Positions 39,197 through 48,943 of a stretch of DNA of 64,000 nt are shown here, piece by piece; within the stretch, counting starts at the first letter, position 1, and each line of letters opens with the position of its first letter. This DNA is from Thiohalophilus thiocyanatoxydans (GTDB lineage: Bacteria > Pseudomonadota > Gammaproteobacteria > UBA6429 > Thiohalophilaceae): the NCBI RefSeq assembly GCF_004366735.1, contig NZ_SOQX01000001.1, positions 496,001 to 560,000 on the forward strand, in the 5' to 3' direction. The translations under genes and the position numbers were made by a program. The notes under the pieces were generated by a model. It ran no database searches and was not told the DNA's origin. It saw nothing but the letters and a program-made list of their open reading frames with translations.

Positions 39197-41143
39197 TCAG
39201 GCGACCTGGGCCGTATTCTGCTCGATAAAGGATTCTAGCGGCCGATTGAGGGTTTCCATCAGCGTGTTGATATCGTCCAGCTGGGCGTTGAGCGTTTCGG
39301 CGGTTTTTTCCAGCTCCTGAATCCGGTTTTGCAGGGTATCGCGCGATTCGTTGATCTTGCGCAGGCTTTCCAGCCGTTTTTCCATCTGGTTTTTGTGTTC
39401 TTTGATTTGCGTCACCAGCGGCGCCATGGCCCGCTTGCCCCAGGATTCAACGTCCTCGTGGGCCTGGAACAGGATGTTGCGTGCGTGACTGACCATGGAA
39501 ATAAAGAATTTCTTCACCACGAAGGCCTGTTCGGTCACCGTCAATTTGGTACTGTTGCGGTAGGCTTCGGCCTCGTGATAGAGACGATCCAGCTCGCGTT
39601 TGTATTTACTCATGCTGAGCAGTCGGGGTTTGATGTCGCTCAGATCATGTTCTTTGTTAAACTGTCGATAAATGGTCTGCAGCATCATGTTGAGCTGGTC
39701 AGTCTGCTTGCTGGCCGTGCTCATGGTTTCCTGGGTGATGTCAAAGAACTCCTTCATGGCACCCTTCAGCGTCATGGTGAACTTGCTGCCGGTCATCTCC
39801 TTGCGGGTCTTGGACATCAGTTTGTCGAGCCGGCTCAGGCTGAGGGTCTTCAGCAGCTCGTCATGTTTTTCATTGAAGGCTTTGCGGTTGGCCTGAAAGC
39901 TCTCCACGCTTTTGTGATACGTGGACTGCTCCTCGCGGGTCTTTTTCATCAGATGGGTGATGACATCTTCATTCTTGCCGCTGAGGCTTTTCAGTTCAGT
40001 AAGCTGTTTATTGACATCGGCCACCCGTGAGGCGATCAGATCGCGCGATTGCTGGGCCATGCCGCCAATCTCGCCGACGATACTGTCTCGAACCAGGTGT
40101 TGCTTGCGCGGCAGAATATCCCGCGCCAATAACGATTCCAGGGCGATGATATTACTGCGTTGAAGCAGCTCCTCGTCGGTGCGGATTTTGGCCAGCAGGC
40201 CTTTCTGGGCCGATACCGGGAAGACATTGCTTGCCTCAATCCCCAGCATCTTGGCGGCGCTTTTGCACTGGTTGGCGACACTGACCCCGATTTCGTCGTC
40301 GTCCTTGAGCTCATCCCAGAGGGTGTCGACCTTGTTGAGCACGATGATACGGCCGTGGCGGGCATCGCCGCCCAGTGGTTTGACGTACTGGTTCCACATC
40401 TGCATGTCGGACTTGGTCACGCCGGTGTCGGCCGCCAGGACGAAGACCACGGCCTGGGCGCTGGGCAGCATATTGAGCGTCAGTTCCGGTTCGTTACCGA
40501 TGGCGTTGAGCCCCGGGGTATCCAGAATGGTCAGCCCTTCCTTGAGCAGGGGATGCGGAAAGCTGATCAGGCCGTGACGCCACTTGGGAATCTCGACCAT
40601 GTCGGTTTCGGCATGCACGTCCGGGTCCACCAGGCCCAGCCTTGCGGCCACCGGGGCCGGGACCCGCTTGGTGCGCACCACCTCGCGAAACGCCTCGGCC
40701 ATCTTTTCCGAGGAGTTGGTGTCCAGCTCGATGGTGGTCCAGTTGATGGGCTCTTTCTTGTGTTCCTGGATGCTGGTCTCTTCCAGTCGCGTCTCGATGG
40801 GCAGCAGGCGAATATAGCTCTGGTCCGCCGCGGAGTCATAGAACAGTTCAGTGGGGCACATGGTGGTGCGCCCGGCGTCCGAGGGCAGCAGACGCCGATC
40901 ATACTCGGAGAAGAAAATGGCGTTGATCAGCTCGGTCTTGCCGCGCGCGAACTCGGCGACAAAGGCGATGGTCAGACGGTCTGACTTGAGTGCCTCGAGC
41001 AGCTCGAAGATCCGCAGTTCGCTCTCCGGATTGCTCATGTTATTGGCATTCAGCCAGTGCTGATATTTTTCGATCGCGCTGTTGAGGTCGCTGCGCCAGC
41101 GCCCGTAAGCCTGCATCTGATCGGTAAAACGGTCTGTCGCCAT
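39197..41143 (-). CDS. Dynamin-like GTPase
   Basis: A 648-residue protein with an N-terminal GTPase domain and a long helical remainder. G1 is [15 protein letters not shown], differing from the usual GEFSRGKS by loss of the first glycine; G3 is DTPGLN and G4 NKVD. From about residue 380 it is coiled coil, ending in a strong heptad stretch near 590-640. Bacterial dynamin-like proteins remodel or protect membranes. No membrane anchor is evident and there is no second dynamin gene nearby, so its role is open. Confidence 0.88.
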   Translation of the reverse strand: MATDRFTDQMQAYGRWRSDLNSAIEKYQHWLNANNMSNPESELRIFELLEALKSDRLTIAFVAEFARGKTELINAIFFSEYDRRLLPSDAGRTTMCPTELFYDSAADQSYIRLLPIETRLEETSIQEHKKEPINWTTIELDTNSSEKMAEAFREVVRTKRVPAPVAARLGLVDPDVHAETDMVEIPKWRHGLISFPHPLLKEGLTILDTPGLNAIGNEPELTLNMLPSAQAVVFVLAADTGVTKSDMQMWNQYVKPLGGDARHGRIIVLNKVDTLWDELKDDDEIGVSVANQCKSAAKMLGIEASNVFPVSAQKGLLAKIRTDEELLQRSNIIALESLLARDILPRKQHLVRDSIVGEIGGMAQQSRDLIASRVADVNKQLTELKSLSGKNEDVITHLMKKTREEQSTYHKSVESFQANRKAFNEKHDELLKTLSLSRLDKLMSKTRKEMTGSKFTMTLKGAMKEFFDITQETMSTASKQTDQLNMMLQTIYRQFNKEHDLSDIKPRLLSMSKYKRELDRLYHEAEAYRNSTKLTVTEQAFVVKKFFISMVSHARNILFQAHEDVESWGKRAMAPLVTQIKEHKNQMEKRLESLRKINESRDTLQNRIQELEKTAETLNAQLDDINTLMETLNRPLESFIEQNTAQVA

Positions 41144-41362
41144 GGGAAGTCCGGTTACTGGTTGTGGTCGGAAAAAGTCACTTACTGTGCAATATAGCCG
41201 TACATATTTCGCTGCCACAATCGACAAACTGTGAATTGCGACACATTTCTTGCTCCGCCGGGCGTCGCCCGCAAAGGGGGTAGCGGCCCGCCAAGGAACA
41301 AGTTTAACAATCTCTTCTAACTATCGCGAAATTCCCGAAAAAATACCGCCCGGTACAGCCGG

Positions 41363-41653
41363 TCATTCGGCGGGGTCAATCAATGCCGGCAGCCGGCGGG
41401 GCTGGTGAATGCGCCACAGCTTGATCCGGCTGCCGTGGCCTTTTTCCAGGGTCACCCGGGTGGGCGGCACGTCGAACTGAGCGGCCAGGAAGGCGCGCAG
41501 TTTGCGGTTGGCCTTGCCTTCGACCGGCGGGGCGGTGACCCGGATCTTCAGCGCCTCGCCGTGGGGGCCGACGATCTCGTCCACACTGGCGCGCGGTTGC
41601 AGATAGATCCGCAGTAACAGATCGCCGTTTTGCCAGCTATAGAAGCCGGGCAC
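41363..41653 (-). CDS. yggU: DUF167/YggU family protein
   Basis: A 96-residue cytoplasmic protein of the YggU family: LLLRIYLQPRASVDEIVG, LKIRVTAPPVEGKANRKL and VTLEKGHGSRIK are all present. The function is not established. It overlaps the yggT stop by 17 bases and belongs to a yggT-yggU-proC set. Confidence 0.93.
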   Translation of the reverse strand: MPGFYSWQNGDLLLRIYLQPRASVDEIVGPHGEALKIRVTAPPVEGKANRKLRAFLAAQFDVPPTRVTLEKGHGSRIKLWRIHQPRRLPALIDPAE

Positions 41654-42245
41654 GGCAGTAGGTGCTGTTGAACAGGCTCAGGCTGCAGATGCCGTCCTGC
41701 AACGGGGCGATGAACAGCAACATCACCAGCCACAGGGCAATCAGCGCGATCAGCGGGGTCAGATCCAGCCCGCCCATCGGCGGCAGCAGGCGCCGGAAGG
41801 GGCGCAGCACCGGTTCCATGAGCTGGTGCAACAGGCCCGCCACCGGGTTATAGGTCCCCGGCGAGACCCAGCTGAGCACCGCCATGATGATAATGCCGAA
41901 GATGTAGACATTGATCAGCAGTTTCAGTAGCTCGACCACGGCCAGCGCCAGCGCCCCGCCGATGGCGAGGGTGGGAAACTCGGGGAACAGGCTGATCAGG
42001 GTGATCTCGACCAGCTTGAGGATCAGCAGCAACACGACCGCCGCAAAATCGATCCCGGCATAGCCGGGGATGAAGCGGCGCAGGGGGCGCAGCGGGGTGG
42101 ATGTGGCCTTGACCAGAAACTGGGAGATGGGGTTATAGAAATCGGCCCGCACCACCTGCAGCAGCAGGCGCAGCATCACGATCAGGGCATACAGCCCGAA
42201 GATCGTCTGGATCAAAAAGACGCCGGCATTACTGACATAGTTCAT
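41637..42245 (-). CDS. yggT: YggT family membrane protein
   Basis: A 202-residue protein with two YGGT repeats, each a pair of helices joined by the conserved PISQFLVKATSTPLRPLRRF and PVAGLLHQLMEPVLRPFRRL segments. The family is linked to osmotic tolerance and, in other lineages, thylakoid organisation. The start lies 4 bases from the proC stop. The short cysteine-containing C-terminus overlaps yggU. Confidence 0.95.
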   Translation of the reverse strand: MNYVSNAGVFLIQTIFGLYALIVMLRLLLQVVRADFYNPISQFLVKATSTPLRPLRRFIPGYAGIDFAAVVLLLILKLVEITLISLFPEFPTLAIGGALALAVVELLKLLINVYIFGIIIMAVLSWVSPGTYNPVAGLLHQLMEPVLRPFRRLLPPMGGLDLTPLIALIALWLVMLLFIAPLQDGICSLSLFNSTYCRARLL

Positions 42246-42248
42246 GGC

Positions 42249-43070
42249 TTATTGCCCCAGTTCATCGGCCAGCTCGCGGGCCCGATCATGGGCGGCCTGC
42301 AGGGCCTGTTCAAACATCTGCTGGATGTCGTGATCCGCCAGCGCCTGGATGGCCTGTTCGGTGGTGCCGCCCGGCGAGGTGACGTTGCGGCGCAGTTGCG
42401 CCGGGTCTTCCTCGATCTCCAGCGCCAGCCTGGCCGCGCCAAAGGCGGTCTGCAGGGTCAACAGGCGGGCGGTCTCGGTGGGCAGCCCCAGCTTGACCGC
42501 GGCCTGTTCCATCATCTCCATCACCATAAAAAAGTAGGCCGGTCCGCTGCCCGACAGCGCGGTGACCGCATCCATCTGCGCCTCCTCGGTTACCCAGACG
42601 GTCAGCCCGACCGCGCGCAGAATCGATTCGGCCAGCCCTTTTTGCGTCTCCGTGACATGCCGGTTGGCGTACAGGCCGGTGGCGCCGCTTTGCACCAGCG
42701 CCGGGGTGTTGGGCATGGCGCGTACAATCGAGCGCTCGCCGCCCAGCCACTGTTGCAGGGAGTCGGTGCGGATGCCGGCGGCGATGGTCAGATAGAGCTT
42801 GCCGTCATCGGCACGACTCTGCAGGGCGGTGATCACCGCCTTGAGCTGCTGCGGCTTGACCGCCAGCACCACGACCTCGCAGGCGTCGACCAGTGCCTGG
42901 TTGTCAGCGTGCACGCTGATGCCAAAATCGTCCTGCAGCGCCTGGCGCCGGGTCTCATCCGGTTCGGAGACATGCAGAGAAGCCGGCGGCAGGTCGCTCT
43001 GGCAGAGCCCGCCGATAAGACTGCGGGCCATATTGCCGCCGCCGATAAAACCGATCGTTGCGTTTTTCAT
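42249..43070 (-). CDS. proC: Pyrroline-5-carboxylate reductase
   Basis: Last step of proline synthesis. The Rossmann motif IGFIGGGNMARSLIGGL opens the chain; LAVKPQ, MPNTPALV, TALSGSGPAYFF and the C-terminal SPGGTTEQAI are family hallmarks. I start at the ATG at 43070 (MKNATIGF). It lies downstream of yggS in the common yggS-proC-yggT order, but a 305-base repeat-filled gap separates it from yggS. Confidence 0.96.
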   Translation of the reverse strand: MKNATIGFIGGGNMARSLIGGLCQSDLPPASLHVSEPDETRRQALQDDFGISVHADNQALVDACEVVVLAVKPQQLKAVITALQSRADDGKLYLTIAAGIRTDSLQQWLGGERSIVRAMPNTPALVQSGATGLYANRHVTETQKGLAESILRAVGLTVWVTEEAQMDAVTALSGSGPAYFFMVMEMMEQAAVKLGLPTETARLLTLQTAFGAARLALEIEEDPAQLRRNVTSPGGTTEQAIQALADHDIQQMFEQALQAAHDRARELADELGQ

Positions 43071-43164
43071 AGCGGCATACGTTAACCGCATGGGCTCGTA
43101 AGCTCAAGCTGTGCGGGCGGTGAGGCCGTGCTTTCGTGGTGTGCTGCGTGTTCGTCGAGATTCC

Positions 43165-43402
43165 CAGGGACGAGGGACGAGTGACGAGGTTTTTTATATC
43201 CCCTCCCCCTGGCCCCCTCGGCTCGGGCATCCTGCTTCGCTCTACCGAGTCCATCCATGGACTCGTCCCTGTGGGAGGGGGAACAAATCCTTGCAATTAG
43301 CAAACACGGTCCCCTCCCCTTCAAGGGGAGGGCCAGGGAGGGGTAATCTAAAACCAGCCCCGGCAAAAAACCTCGTCACTCGTCCTTCGTCCCTCGTCCC
43401 TT
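43165..43402. repeat. Composite repeat between yggS and proC
   Basis: The outer arms are GGGACGAG-family repeats in opposite directions (43165-43189 and 43365-43402). Inside are two copies of a C/G-rich word: CCCCTCCCCCTGGCCCCCTC near 43200, and CCCCTCCCCTTCAAGGGGAG near 43313 with GGGAGGGGTAATC after it. The second also occurs at 46433-46470. The whole 43071-43375 gap holds repeats and no gene I can support. Confidence 0.85.
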
Positions 43403-44089
43403 ATTTGGCGCTCGTGCGCCAAATACCGCGGTGCCAATGCGCACGATGGTGCTACCCTCGGCGATGGCGGCTTCGAGATCGTCGGTCATGCCCATCGACA
43501 GGGTGTCCAGCGCCAGGCCTTCGGCATTGAGCTGATCGAACAGCTGGCGCAACTGCCGGAAGGGGACACGCTGTTGCTCGAAGTCCCCGGCCGGGGCGGG
43601 GAGGGTCATCAACCCGCGCAGGCGCAGGCGGGGCAGCTCGGCGATGGAGCGGGCCAGTGTCAGGGCCTCGGCCGGGCTGGCACCGGCCTTGCTGGCCTCG
43701 CCGGAGGTGTTGATCTGCAGGCAGACATTGAGCGGGGGCAGTTCGGGCGGGCGTTGTTCGCTCAGACGGCGGGCGATCTTGAGCCGCTCCACGCTGTGTA
43801 CCCAGGCAAAATGTTCGGCGATCTCGCGGGTCTTGTTGGACTGGATCGGACCGATGAAATGCCATTCGATGGGCGCATCGGCCAGCGCGGTGATCTTGGG
43901 CCGGGCATCCTGCAGGTAACTCTCACCGAAGCGGGTCTGCCCGGCCCCCAGTGCCGCGCGCAAATCCTCGGCCGGGCGGGTCTTGCTCACCGCCAGCAGC
44001 TGCACCGAACCGGGCGGGCGCCCGGCCTGTTTTTCGGCATGTGTGATATGTTCCCTAACGCTTTCGAGTCGTTGCGCTATGCTGTTCAT
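43376..44089 (-). CDS. yggS: YggS/PLPBP pyridoxal-phosphate homeostasis protein
   Basis: A 237-residue PLP-binding barrel protein. The lysine is in LLAVSKTRP; GESYLQDARPK, WHFIGPIQSNKTR and LSMGMTDDLEAAI follow the family. It buffers PLP and affects amino-acid metabolism. The ATG at 44089 (MNSIAQRLES) is chosen over the upstream one. The last residues (GRGTKDE) and the TGA come from the GGGACGAG repeat, so the C-terminus has been rewritten after FGARAP. It is divergent from pilT. Confidence 0.94.
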   Translation of the reverse strand: MNSIAQRLESVREHITHAEKQAGRPPGSVQLLAVSKTRPAEDLRAALGAGQTRFGESYLQDARPKITALADAPIEWHFIGPIQSNKTREIAEHFAWVHSVERLKIARRLSEQRPPELPPLNVCLQINTSGEASKAGASPAEALTLARSIAELPRLRLRGLMTLPAPAGDFEQQRVPFRQLRQLFDQLNAEGLALDTLSMGMTDDLEAAIAEGSTIVRIGTAVFGARAPNKGRGTKDE

Positions 44090-44216
44090 GTTGCCTCGCG
44101 GGCGTTGCGGCGGTAGTTTAGTGACGGTCAAGAAATCAGACGACCTACCGATAACCGAAAGGTCTGCTGTTCAGAGCTGTATCATAACAACGATCTAAAT
44201 AAAGAGTGATTATCTG

Positions 44217-45254
44217 ATGGACATTACCGAATTACTGGCCTTTGGCGTCAAAAACGGCGCTTCGGACCTGCACCTGTCCGCCGGACTGCCGCCGATGATT
44301 CGTGTCGACGGGGACGTGCGGCGTATCAATATCCCGGCGATGGAGCACAAGACCGTGCACTCGCTGATATACGACATCATGAACGACAAGCAGCGCAAGG
44401 ATTTCGAGGAGTTTCTGGAGACGGACTTTTCCTTCGAGATCCAGGGACTGGCCCGTTTTCGTGTGAACGTGTTCAACCACAACCGCGGCGCGGCGGCCGT
44501 ATTTCGGACCATCCCCTCCAAGATTATGACCCTGGAGGATCTCAACTGCCCGCCCGTGTTCAAGGAGGTCTCCGACAACGCGCGCGGCATCGTGCTGGTG
44601 ACCGGCCCGACCGGTTCGGGGAAGTCCACCACTCTGGCCGCCATGGTCGACTACAAGAACGAAAACGATTATGGTCATATTCTGACCATCGAGGATCCGA
44701 TCGAATTCGTCCACGAGTCCAAGAAGTGTCTGGTCAACCAGCGCGAGGTGCACCGCGACACCCTCGGCTTCAGCGAGGCGCTGCGCTCGGCCCTGCGTGA
44801 GGACCCGGATATCATCCTGGTGGGCGAGCTGCGTGATCTGGAGACCATTCGCCTGGCCCTGACCGCCGCGGAAACCGGCCATCTGGTGTTCGGCACGCTG
44901 CATACCAGCTCCGCCGCCAAGACCATCGATCGTATTGTCGACGTGTTCCCGGCGGCGGAAAAGGGCATGGTGCGCTCCATGTTGTCCGAGTCGCTGCGCG
45001 CGGTCATCGCCCAGAGCCTGCTCAAGAAGATCGGTGGCGGCCGGGTTGCGGCCCACGAGATCATGGTCGGCACCTCGGCCATCCGTAACCTGATTCGCGA
45101 GGACAAGGTGGCGCAGATGTACTCGGCCATACAGACCGGTCAACAATACGGCATGCAGACCCTGGATCAGAACCTGCAGGATCTGGTCCAGCGCGGCGTG
45201 GTCAGCAAGCAGGAAGCCCGGCTCAAGGCGGCCAGTAAGGATACGTTCGAGTAA
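44217..45254 (+). CDS. pilT: Type IV pilus retraction ATPase PilT
   Basis: A 345-residue hexameric motor that depolymerises pili. Walker A GPTGSGKSTTLAAM, Asp box ILTIEDPIEF, Walker B PDIILVGELRDLET, His box GHLVFGTLHTSSA and the PilT C-terminal AIRNLIRE motif are all present. Followed 45 bases later by pilU. The Pil-Chp regulators pilGHIJ are at 61.8-64 kb. Confidence 0.98.
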   Translation: MDITELLAFGVKNGASDLHLSAGLPPMIRVDGDVRRINIPAMEHKTVHSLIYDIMNDKQRKDFEEFLETDFSFEIQGLARFRVNVFNHNRGAAAVFRTIPSKIMTLEDLNCPPVFKEVSDNARGIVLVTGPTGSGKSTTLAAMVDYKNENDYGHILTIEDPIEFVHESKKCLVNQREVHRDTLGFSEALRSALREDPDIILVGELRDLETIRLALTAAETGHLVFGTLHTSSAAKTIDRIVDVFPAAEKGMVRSMLSESLRAVIAQSLLKKIGGGRVAAHEIMVGTSAIRNLIREDKVAQMYSAIQTGQQYGMQTLDQNLQDLVQRGVVSKQEARLKAASKDTFE

Positions 45255-45299
45255 TCTGTCAGACTGGCGGATGCCGGTCGCTGACTTGAGGTTAATGTC

Positions 45300-46424
45300 A
45301 TGGATTTTGAATCATTATTGAAATTGATGGTGCATAAAAACGCTTCGGATCTGTTTATCACTGCCGGCGTCGCACCGAGTATGAAGGTCAACGGCAAGAT
45401 TATGCCCGTGACCCAGGCGACACTGACGCCGGCACAGGCCGAGGAGCTGGTCAAGGGCATCATGAACGCGTCACAGAAGGCGGAGTTCGAAGAGCATCAC
45501 GAATGCAATTTCGCCATCTCCGCCTCCGGCGTGGGCCGCTTTCGTGTCAGCGCCTTTCGTCAGCGCAACCACGCCGGCATGGTGCTGCGTAAAATCGAGG
45601 TCAAGATCCCCAACTTCGAGGAGTTGAAGCTGCCGCCGGTATTGCGCGACATCGCCATGACCAAGCGAGGGCTGGTGATCTTCGTCGGTGGCACCGGTTC
45701 GGGTAAGTCGAGTTCGCTGGCGGCCATGGTTGGCCATCGCAACAAGAACAGTGCCGGCCATATCATCACCATCGAGGATCCGATCGAGTTCATTCATCAT
45801 CACGAAGGTTGCATCGTTACCCAGCGTGAGGTGGGGCTGGATACCGAGAGTTTCGAAGTGGCACTGCAGAATACCCTGCGCCAGGCTCCCGACGTGATTC
45901 TGATCGGCGAGATCCGTTCGCGCGAAACCATGGAACACGCCATCGCCTTCGCCGAAACCGGTCATCTGTGTCTGGCGACCCTGCACGCCAACAACGCCAA
46001 CCAGGCACTGGATCGTATTGTCAACTTTTTCCCCGAGGATCGCTTCAACCAGCTCTATCTCGATTTGTCACTCAATCTCAAGGCGATGATCGCCCAGCAA
46101 CTGATTCCGACCCCCGACGGCGATGGCCGGGTGCTCTGTGCCGAGATATTGATCAACACCCCGTTGATGGCCGATCACATCCGCAAGGGGGAAGTGTCCA
46201 AAATGAAGGAACTGATGGCCAAGTCCACCCAGAGCGGCATGCAGACCTTCGATCAGGCTCTGTTCAGACTCTACAGTGAAGGCAGCATCACCTACGAAGA
46301 CGCCATCAACTACGCCGATTCCGCCAACGAACTGCGCCTGATGATCAAGCTGGGCGAGACTAAAGGCGAGGATGTGGATGCGATGACCGGGGCGTTGGAC
46401 GGGATTACTATTCAGGAAACCTGA
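45300..46424 (+). CDS. pilU: PilT-dependent retraction accessory ATPase PilU
   Basis: A 374-residue PilT homologue with Walker A GGTGSGKSSSLAAM, IITIEDPIEFIHHHEGC, Walker B PDVILIGEIRSRET and GHLCLATLHANNANQ. PilU assists PilT in force-demanding retraction. The C-terminal segment beyond 345 is the usual PilU extension. It ends just before a repeat-rich gap. Confidence 0.97.
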   Translation: MDFESLLKLMVHKNASDLFITAGVAPSMKVNGKIMPVTQATLTPAQAEELVKGIMNASQKAEFEEHHECNFAISASGVGRFRVSAFRQRNHAGMVLRKIEVKIPNFEELKLPPVLRDIAMTKRGLVIFVGGTGSGKSSSLAAMVGHRNKNSAGHIITIEDPIEFIHHHEGCIVTQREVGLDTESFEVALQNTLRQAPDVILIGEIRSRETMEHAIAFAETGHLCLATLHANNANQALDRIVNFFPEDRFNQLYLDLSLNLKAMIAQQLIPTPDGDGRVLCAEILINTPLMADHIRKGEVSKMKELMAKSTQSGMQTFDQALFRLYSEGSITYEDAINYADSANELRLMIKLGETKGEDVDAMTGALDGITIQET

Positions 46425-47067
46425 ACCCCTGTTCCCCTCCCCTGCAAGGGGAGGGTGAGGGAGGGGTGATCAAGCATCAAGCCTTTATCAGAATGACCGC
46501 CCTCCGGGCGAGCTTGATCTTGAAAGCGGGCTCTCGCGCCCGCGCGGCGAGGTACTTTCTTGTACCGACTAGAAAGTACCCAAAGAAGCTCCCCCGAAAA
46601 CACCGCCGGTGTAGCAATTTATCAATTGCTACACCGGTTCCCTGCGCTTCTCATTCCAGTCGGGCTCGCCAGACGGCACGTCCCTGTGCCGACTGGCGAG
46701 TGGCGGCTTGTCTCATAGAACCCCTTCGGGTTTCATTATGTTGTCTCACAGAACCCTCCGGGTTCATTGTGAGTACCCTACGCTTTCAGCGTCAGGGCAA
46801 CCCTACCCATCTCCGATGGGTCAGGGCACCCTGCGCGCACCCTTCGGGCTATTCCTCCTTCCACTGCGATGCTCGGCGTCGTCTGACGGGAATGAAATTT
46901 CATAGCGATAGGGTGCGTTCCACGTACCGAACACTCTCAAACCTCCTTCGCCCCTCGTAACTCGTCCCCCGGCACTGTTTATGATGCTCGGCATCTAACT
47001 AAGAGAAAAAGGAGAGAAAAAGGTGACGGAGGGATTAAAAATTAGCCAGGTAATCTAAGGATGAATA
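46425..47067. repeat. Island of dispersed repeats after pilU
   Basis: The 643-base gap is a patchwork of intergenic words: the C/G palindrome at 46433-46470 (shared with 43.3 kb), GAGGTACTTTCTTGTACC and AGAAAGTACCCAAAGAAG at 46548-46587, two diverged copies of TCTCATAGAACCCCTTCGGG at 46711-46772, GGCACGTCCCTGTGCCGACTGG near 46675-46696 and GTAACTCGTCCCCC at 46957-46970. I see no gene or tRNA. Two short frames at 46466 and 46708 read straight through repeats and have no ribosome site. Confidence 0.75.
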
Positions 47068-47178
47068 ATGAAAGGAATTGAGCTTCTCGCACTGGGGTTG
47101 CGGCTTGTGGGGATTTACGGGCTGCTGGGGCCGGTGGTCTTGTCTTTTGCCTTTCGCAGCCCCGTGGTGCTTGGTTAA
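47068..47178 (+). pseudogene. Short membrane-protein frame, possibly a truncated gene
   Basis: A 36-codon frame, MKGIELLALGLRLVGIYGLL, followed by GPVVLSFAFRSPVVLG and a stop, with AAGGA upstream. The opening resembles the first helix of larger small-membrane proteins that begin IELLALGLRLxGIY, so it may be the remnant of a longer gene. It could also be a genuine micro-protein. Confidence 0.4.
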
Positions 47179-47276
47179 TAATAACGATAAAAAGAGAGGG
47201 ATACTTTAAATCCGGGCGTCATGCTGATCTCAAGTCCCCTGACCCTTTGAGCGACACTGATAATTGTAAATGGAAG

Positions 47277-47948
47277 TTATTCAGTAATAGGGACCAGCGA
47301 AAGCTCGACGCGTCGGTTCAGGCTGCGTCCTTCTGCGGTGGAGTTGTCGGCGATCGGGTTACGTTCTCCAAAGCCGACGATTTCAAATCGGGCCGGAATG
47401 ATTTCTTTCGATTTCAGGTAATCTGCCACAGCTTGTGCGCGTCTTTCTGAGAGGGACTGGTTATAAGAATCTGATCCCCGTGAATCGGTATAACCGGCAA
47501 CGACGATAATTGTTTTTTCATATTCATCGAGTACCAGCGCTACTGAATCTAGAACCGAATGAAAATCAGCTCGCAGGTTGCTGCCGTCTGTCGGGAAGGT
47601 GATGTTGCCGGGCATGATCAGGTTGATATTGTCCCCATCACGCTCAACACTGACCCCGGTACCGCGCAGTTGTTTGCGTAACTTGGCTTCCTGGGTGTCC
47701 ATGTAATAACCCACGCCGCCGCCGACAATGGCGCCGATACCGGCATCGCGCAGCATGCGTTTTTGGCGTTCGCTGCTTGATTTGTCTTTGTTGGCAAGAT
47801 AAGAGACGACCAGCGCGGTACCCGCGCCGATTCCCGCACCCTTGGCGGTATTGCTGGTTTTCTCTTCGCCGGTATAGGGGTCAAAGGTTGTGCAGCCGGT
47901 CAGCGCCAGCGTTGCAGATAGGCCCACAACTAAAAGCAGTTTGTTCAT
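47277..47948 (-). CDS. OmpA-family lipoprotein, YiaD-like
   Basis: A 223-residue lipoprotein (signal with lipobox LALTGC). The glycine-zipper region (about 35-80) suggests membrane association. The C-terminal OmpA-like domain (about 105-220) has the peptidoglycan-binding residues in VVAGYTDSRGSDSYNQSLSE and GERNPIADNSTAEGRSLNRR. It should tether the outer membrane to the cell wall. It stands alone, transcribed toward the repeat island. Confidence 0.93.
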   Translation of the reverse strand: MNKLLLVVGLSATLALTGCTTFDPYTGEEKTSNTAKGAGIGAGTALVVSYLANKDKSSSERQKRMLRDAGIGAIVGGGVGYYMDTQEAKLRKQLRGTGVSVERDGDNINLIMPGNITFPTDGSNLRADFHSVLDSVALVLDEYEKTIIVVAGYTDSRGSDSYNQSLSERRAQAVADYLKSKEIIPARFEIVGFGERNPIADNSTAEGRSLNRRVELSLVPITE

Positions 47949-48552
47949 ATTCTCAATTCCTGTTTCTTGATTGCAATACGGAAAGTATAGGCGCCATGTT
48001 CATTGAAAGATATTTAAAGCCCATATTTGGTGACATTTATTTGAAGTTGGTCAAAGTAAGAATTTTTTTACTGTGCCAACCCTGACTATACTGAATAAGT
48101 AGGTGTACCATTTTCAGGGATGACAAATGGTGCGGTCAGCACGGATCTGCTTACCGTCGGCCCCGACGCATACAATTCAGCGGAGCAATAATCCCTGCCT
48201 GTTTTGCCTCAGAAAAGCCTGGAAAAGAGAAAAGGGGGTGTGGAGGGGGTAAATTTTGACCGGCACAAAGGAAGGAGTAAGGCGAGCGAACAGGTTAAAA
48301 ACAATCCCTGTATCACCTTTCTTATTGTCCGCTCCATGCAGGTGGTTTAATGAATAAGGTAACAACCTCGGATTCGCACAATACTCTGAGGACTGAAAAA
48401 ACTGGTTCGGTGGGAAGGGGCTTTTACGGTATTTTTTGTATTCGATGCCTTGCTTGTACTAACGTACCAGCGTACAGGGTGATGCTGCTTCCTGGTAGGC
48501 ATATAGAAAATTCCAAGATGCCGCGCTCTCAGTATGAATCAGGTGATTGCAA
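47949..48552. other. 604-base gap without a supported gene
   Basis: Holds the promoter region of the OmpA-like gene, a TATACT box at 48087-48092 without a good partner box, and an inverted ACCATTT / AAATGGT pair at 48107-48131. A 68-codon plus-strand frame at 48350 overlaps the next gene; it resembles nothing, has no convincing ribosome site, and I do not call it. Confidence 0.6.
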
Positions 48553-48915
48553 ATGATTAGCCGGTGGGTCGTTGGTGTTATTCTCTTATTCGCGGTACTG
48601 TTGTTTATGCTGCCGAAATCGGATGAGGAGACACTTTCAAGAATCGCATCGGCTTCGATGCTGAAATGCACGCAGAATTTTCGTGAACGAGTGGCGCGAC
48701 AGGTTCTCAGTAAGGGCGTGGTCGATGTAAAGTTCAACAACAAGTGTTCGGATCTAATCGGTTCGCTGGTGCTTGACGAGCAGGGCAGGATGATAATTAC
48801 TGGGAAATCGTACTCGCTCAGGATGACCTTGAGCGCGGTGGTGGAGGGCGAAAAGATACGCTGGCGTTGCCGTGGGGAACCTGCGGCGGCAGTGACAAAG
48901 CTCTGCAAGCCGTAA
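48553..48915 (+). CDS. Small membrane-anchored hypothetical protein
   Basis: A 120-residue protein with one N-terminal helix (about 3-20, WVVGVILLFAVLLFMLP) and a periplasmic region of about 100 residues with four cysteines (KCTQ, NKCSD, RWRCRG, KLCKP). The last portion has a pilin-like look (LSAVVEGEKIRWRCRGEP), as in minor-pilin C-termini where a cysteine pair closes a loop, but no prepilin cleavage site is visible. Function unknown. It is followed by four further small membrane genes. Confidence 0.65.
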   Translation: MISRWVVGVILLFAVLLFMLPKSDEETLSRIASASMLKCTQNFRERVARQVLSKGVVDVKFNNKCSDLIGSLVLDEQGRMIITGKSYSLRMTLSAVVEGEKIRWRCRGEPAAAVTKLCKP

Positions 48916-48943
48916 TTAACCTAATTCTTATCAGGAGATGACA

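Noticed and set aside
46425-47067. tRNA or small RNA gene in the gap after pilU
   Set aside because: I could not build a cloverleaf or see a promoter and terminator pair; the hairpins belong to dispersed repeats.
48350-48556. 68-codon plus-strand frame before the anchored protein at 48.55 kb
   Set aside because: No clear ribosome site, no similarity I know, and it overlaps the next gene's start.
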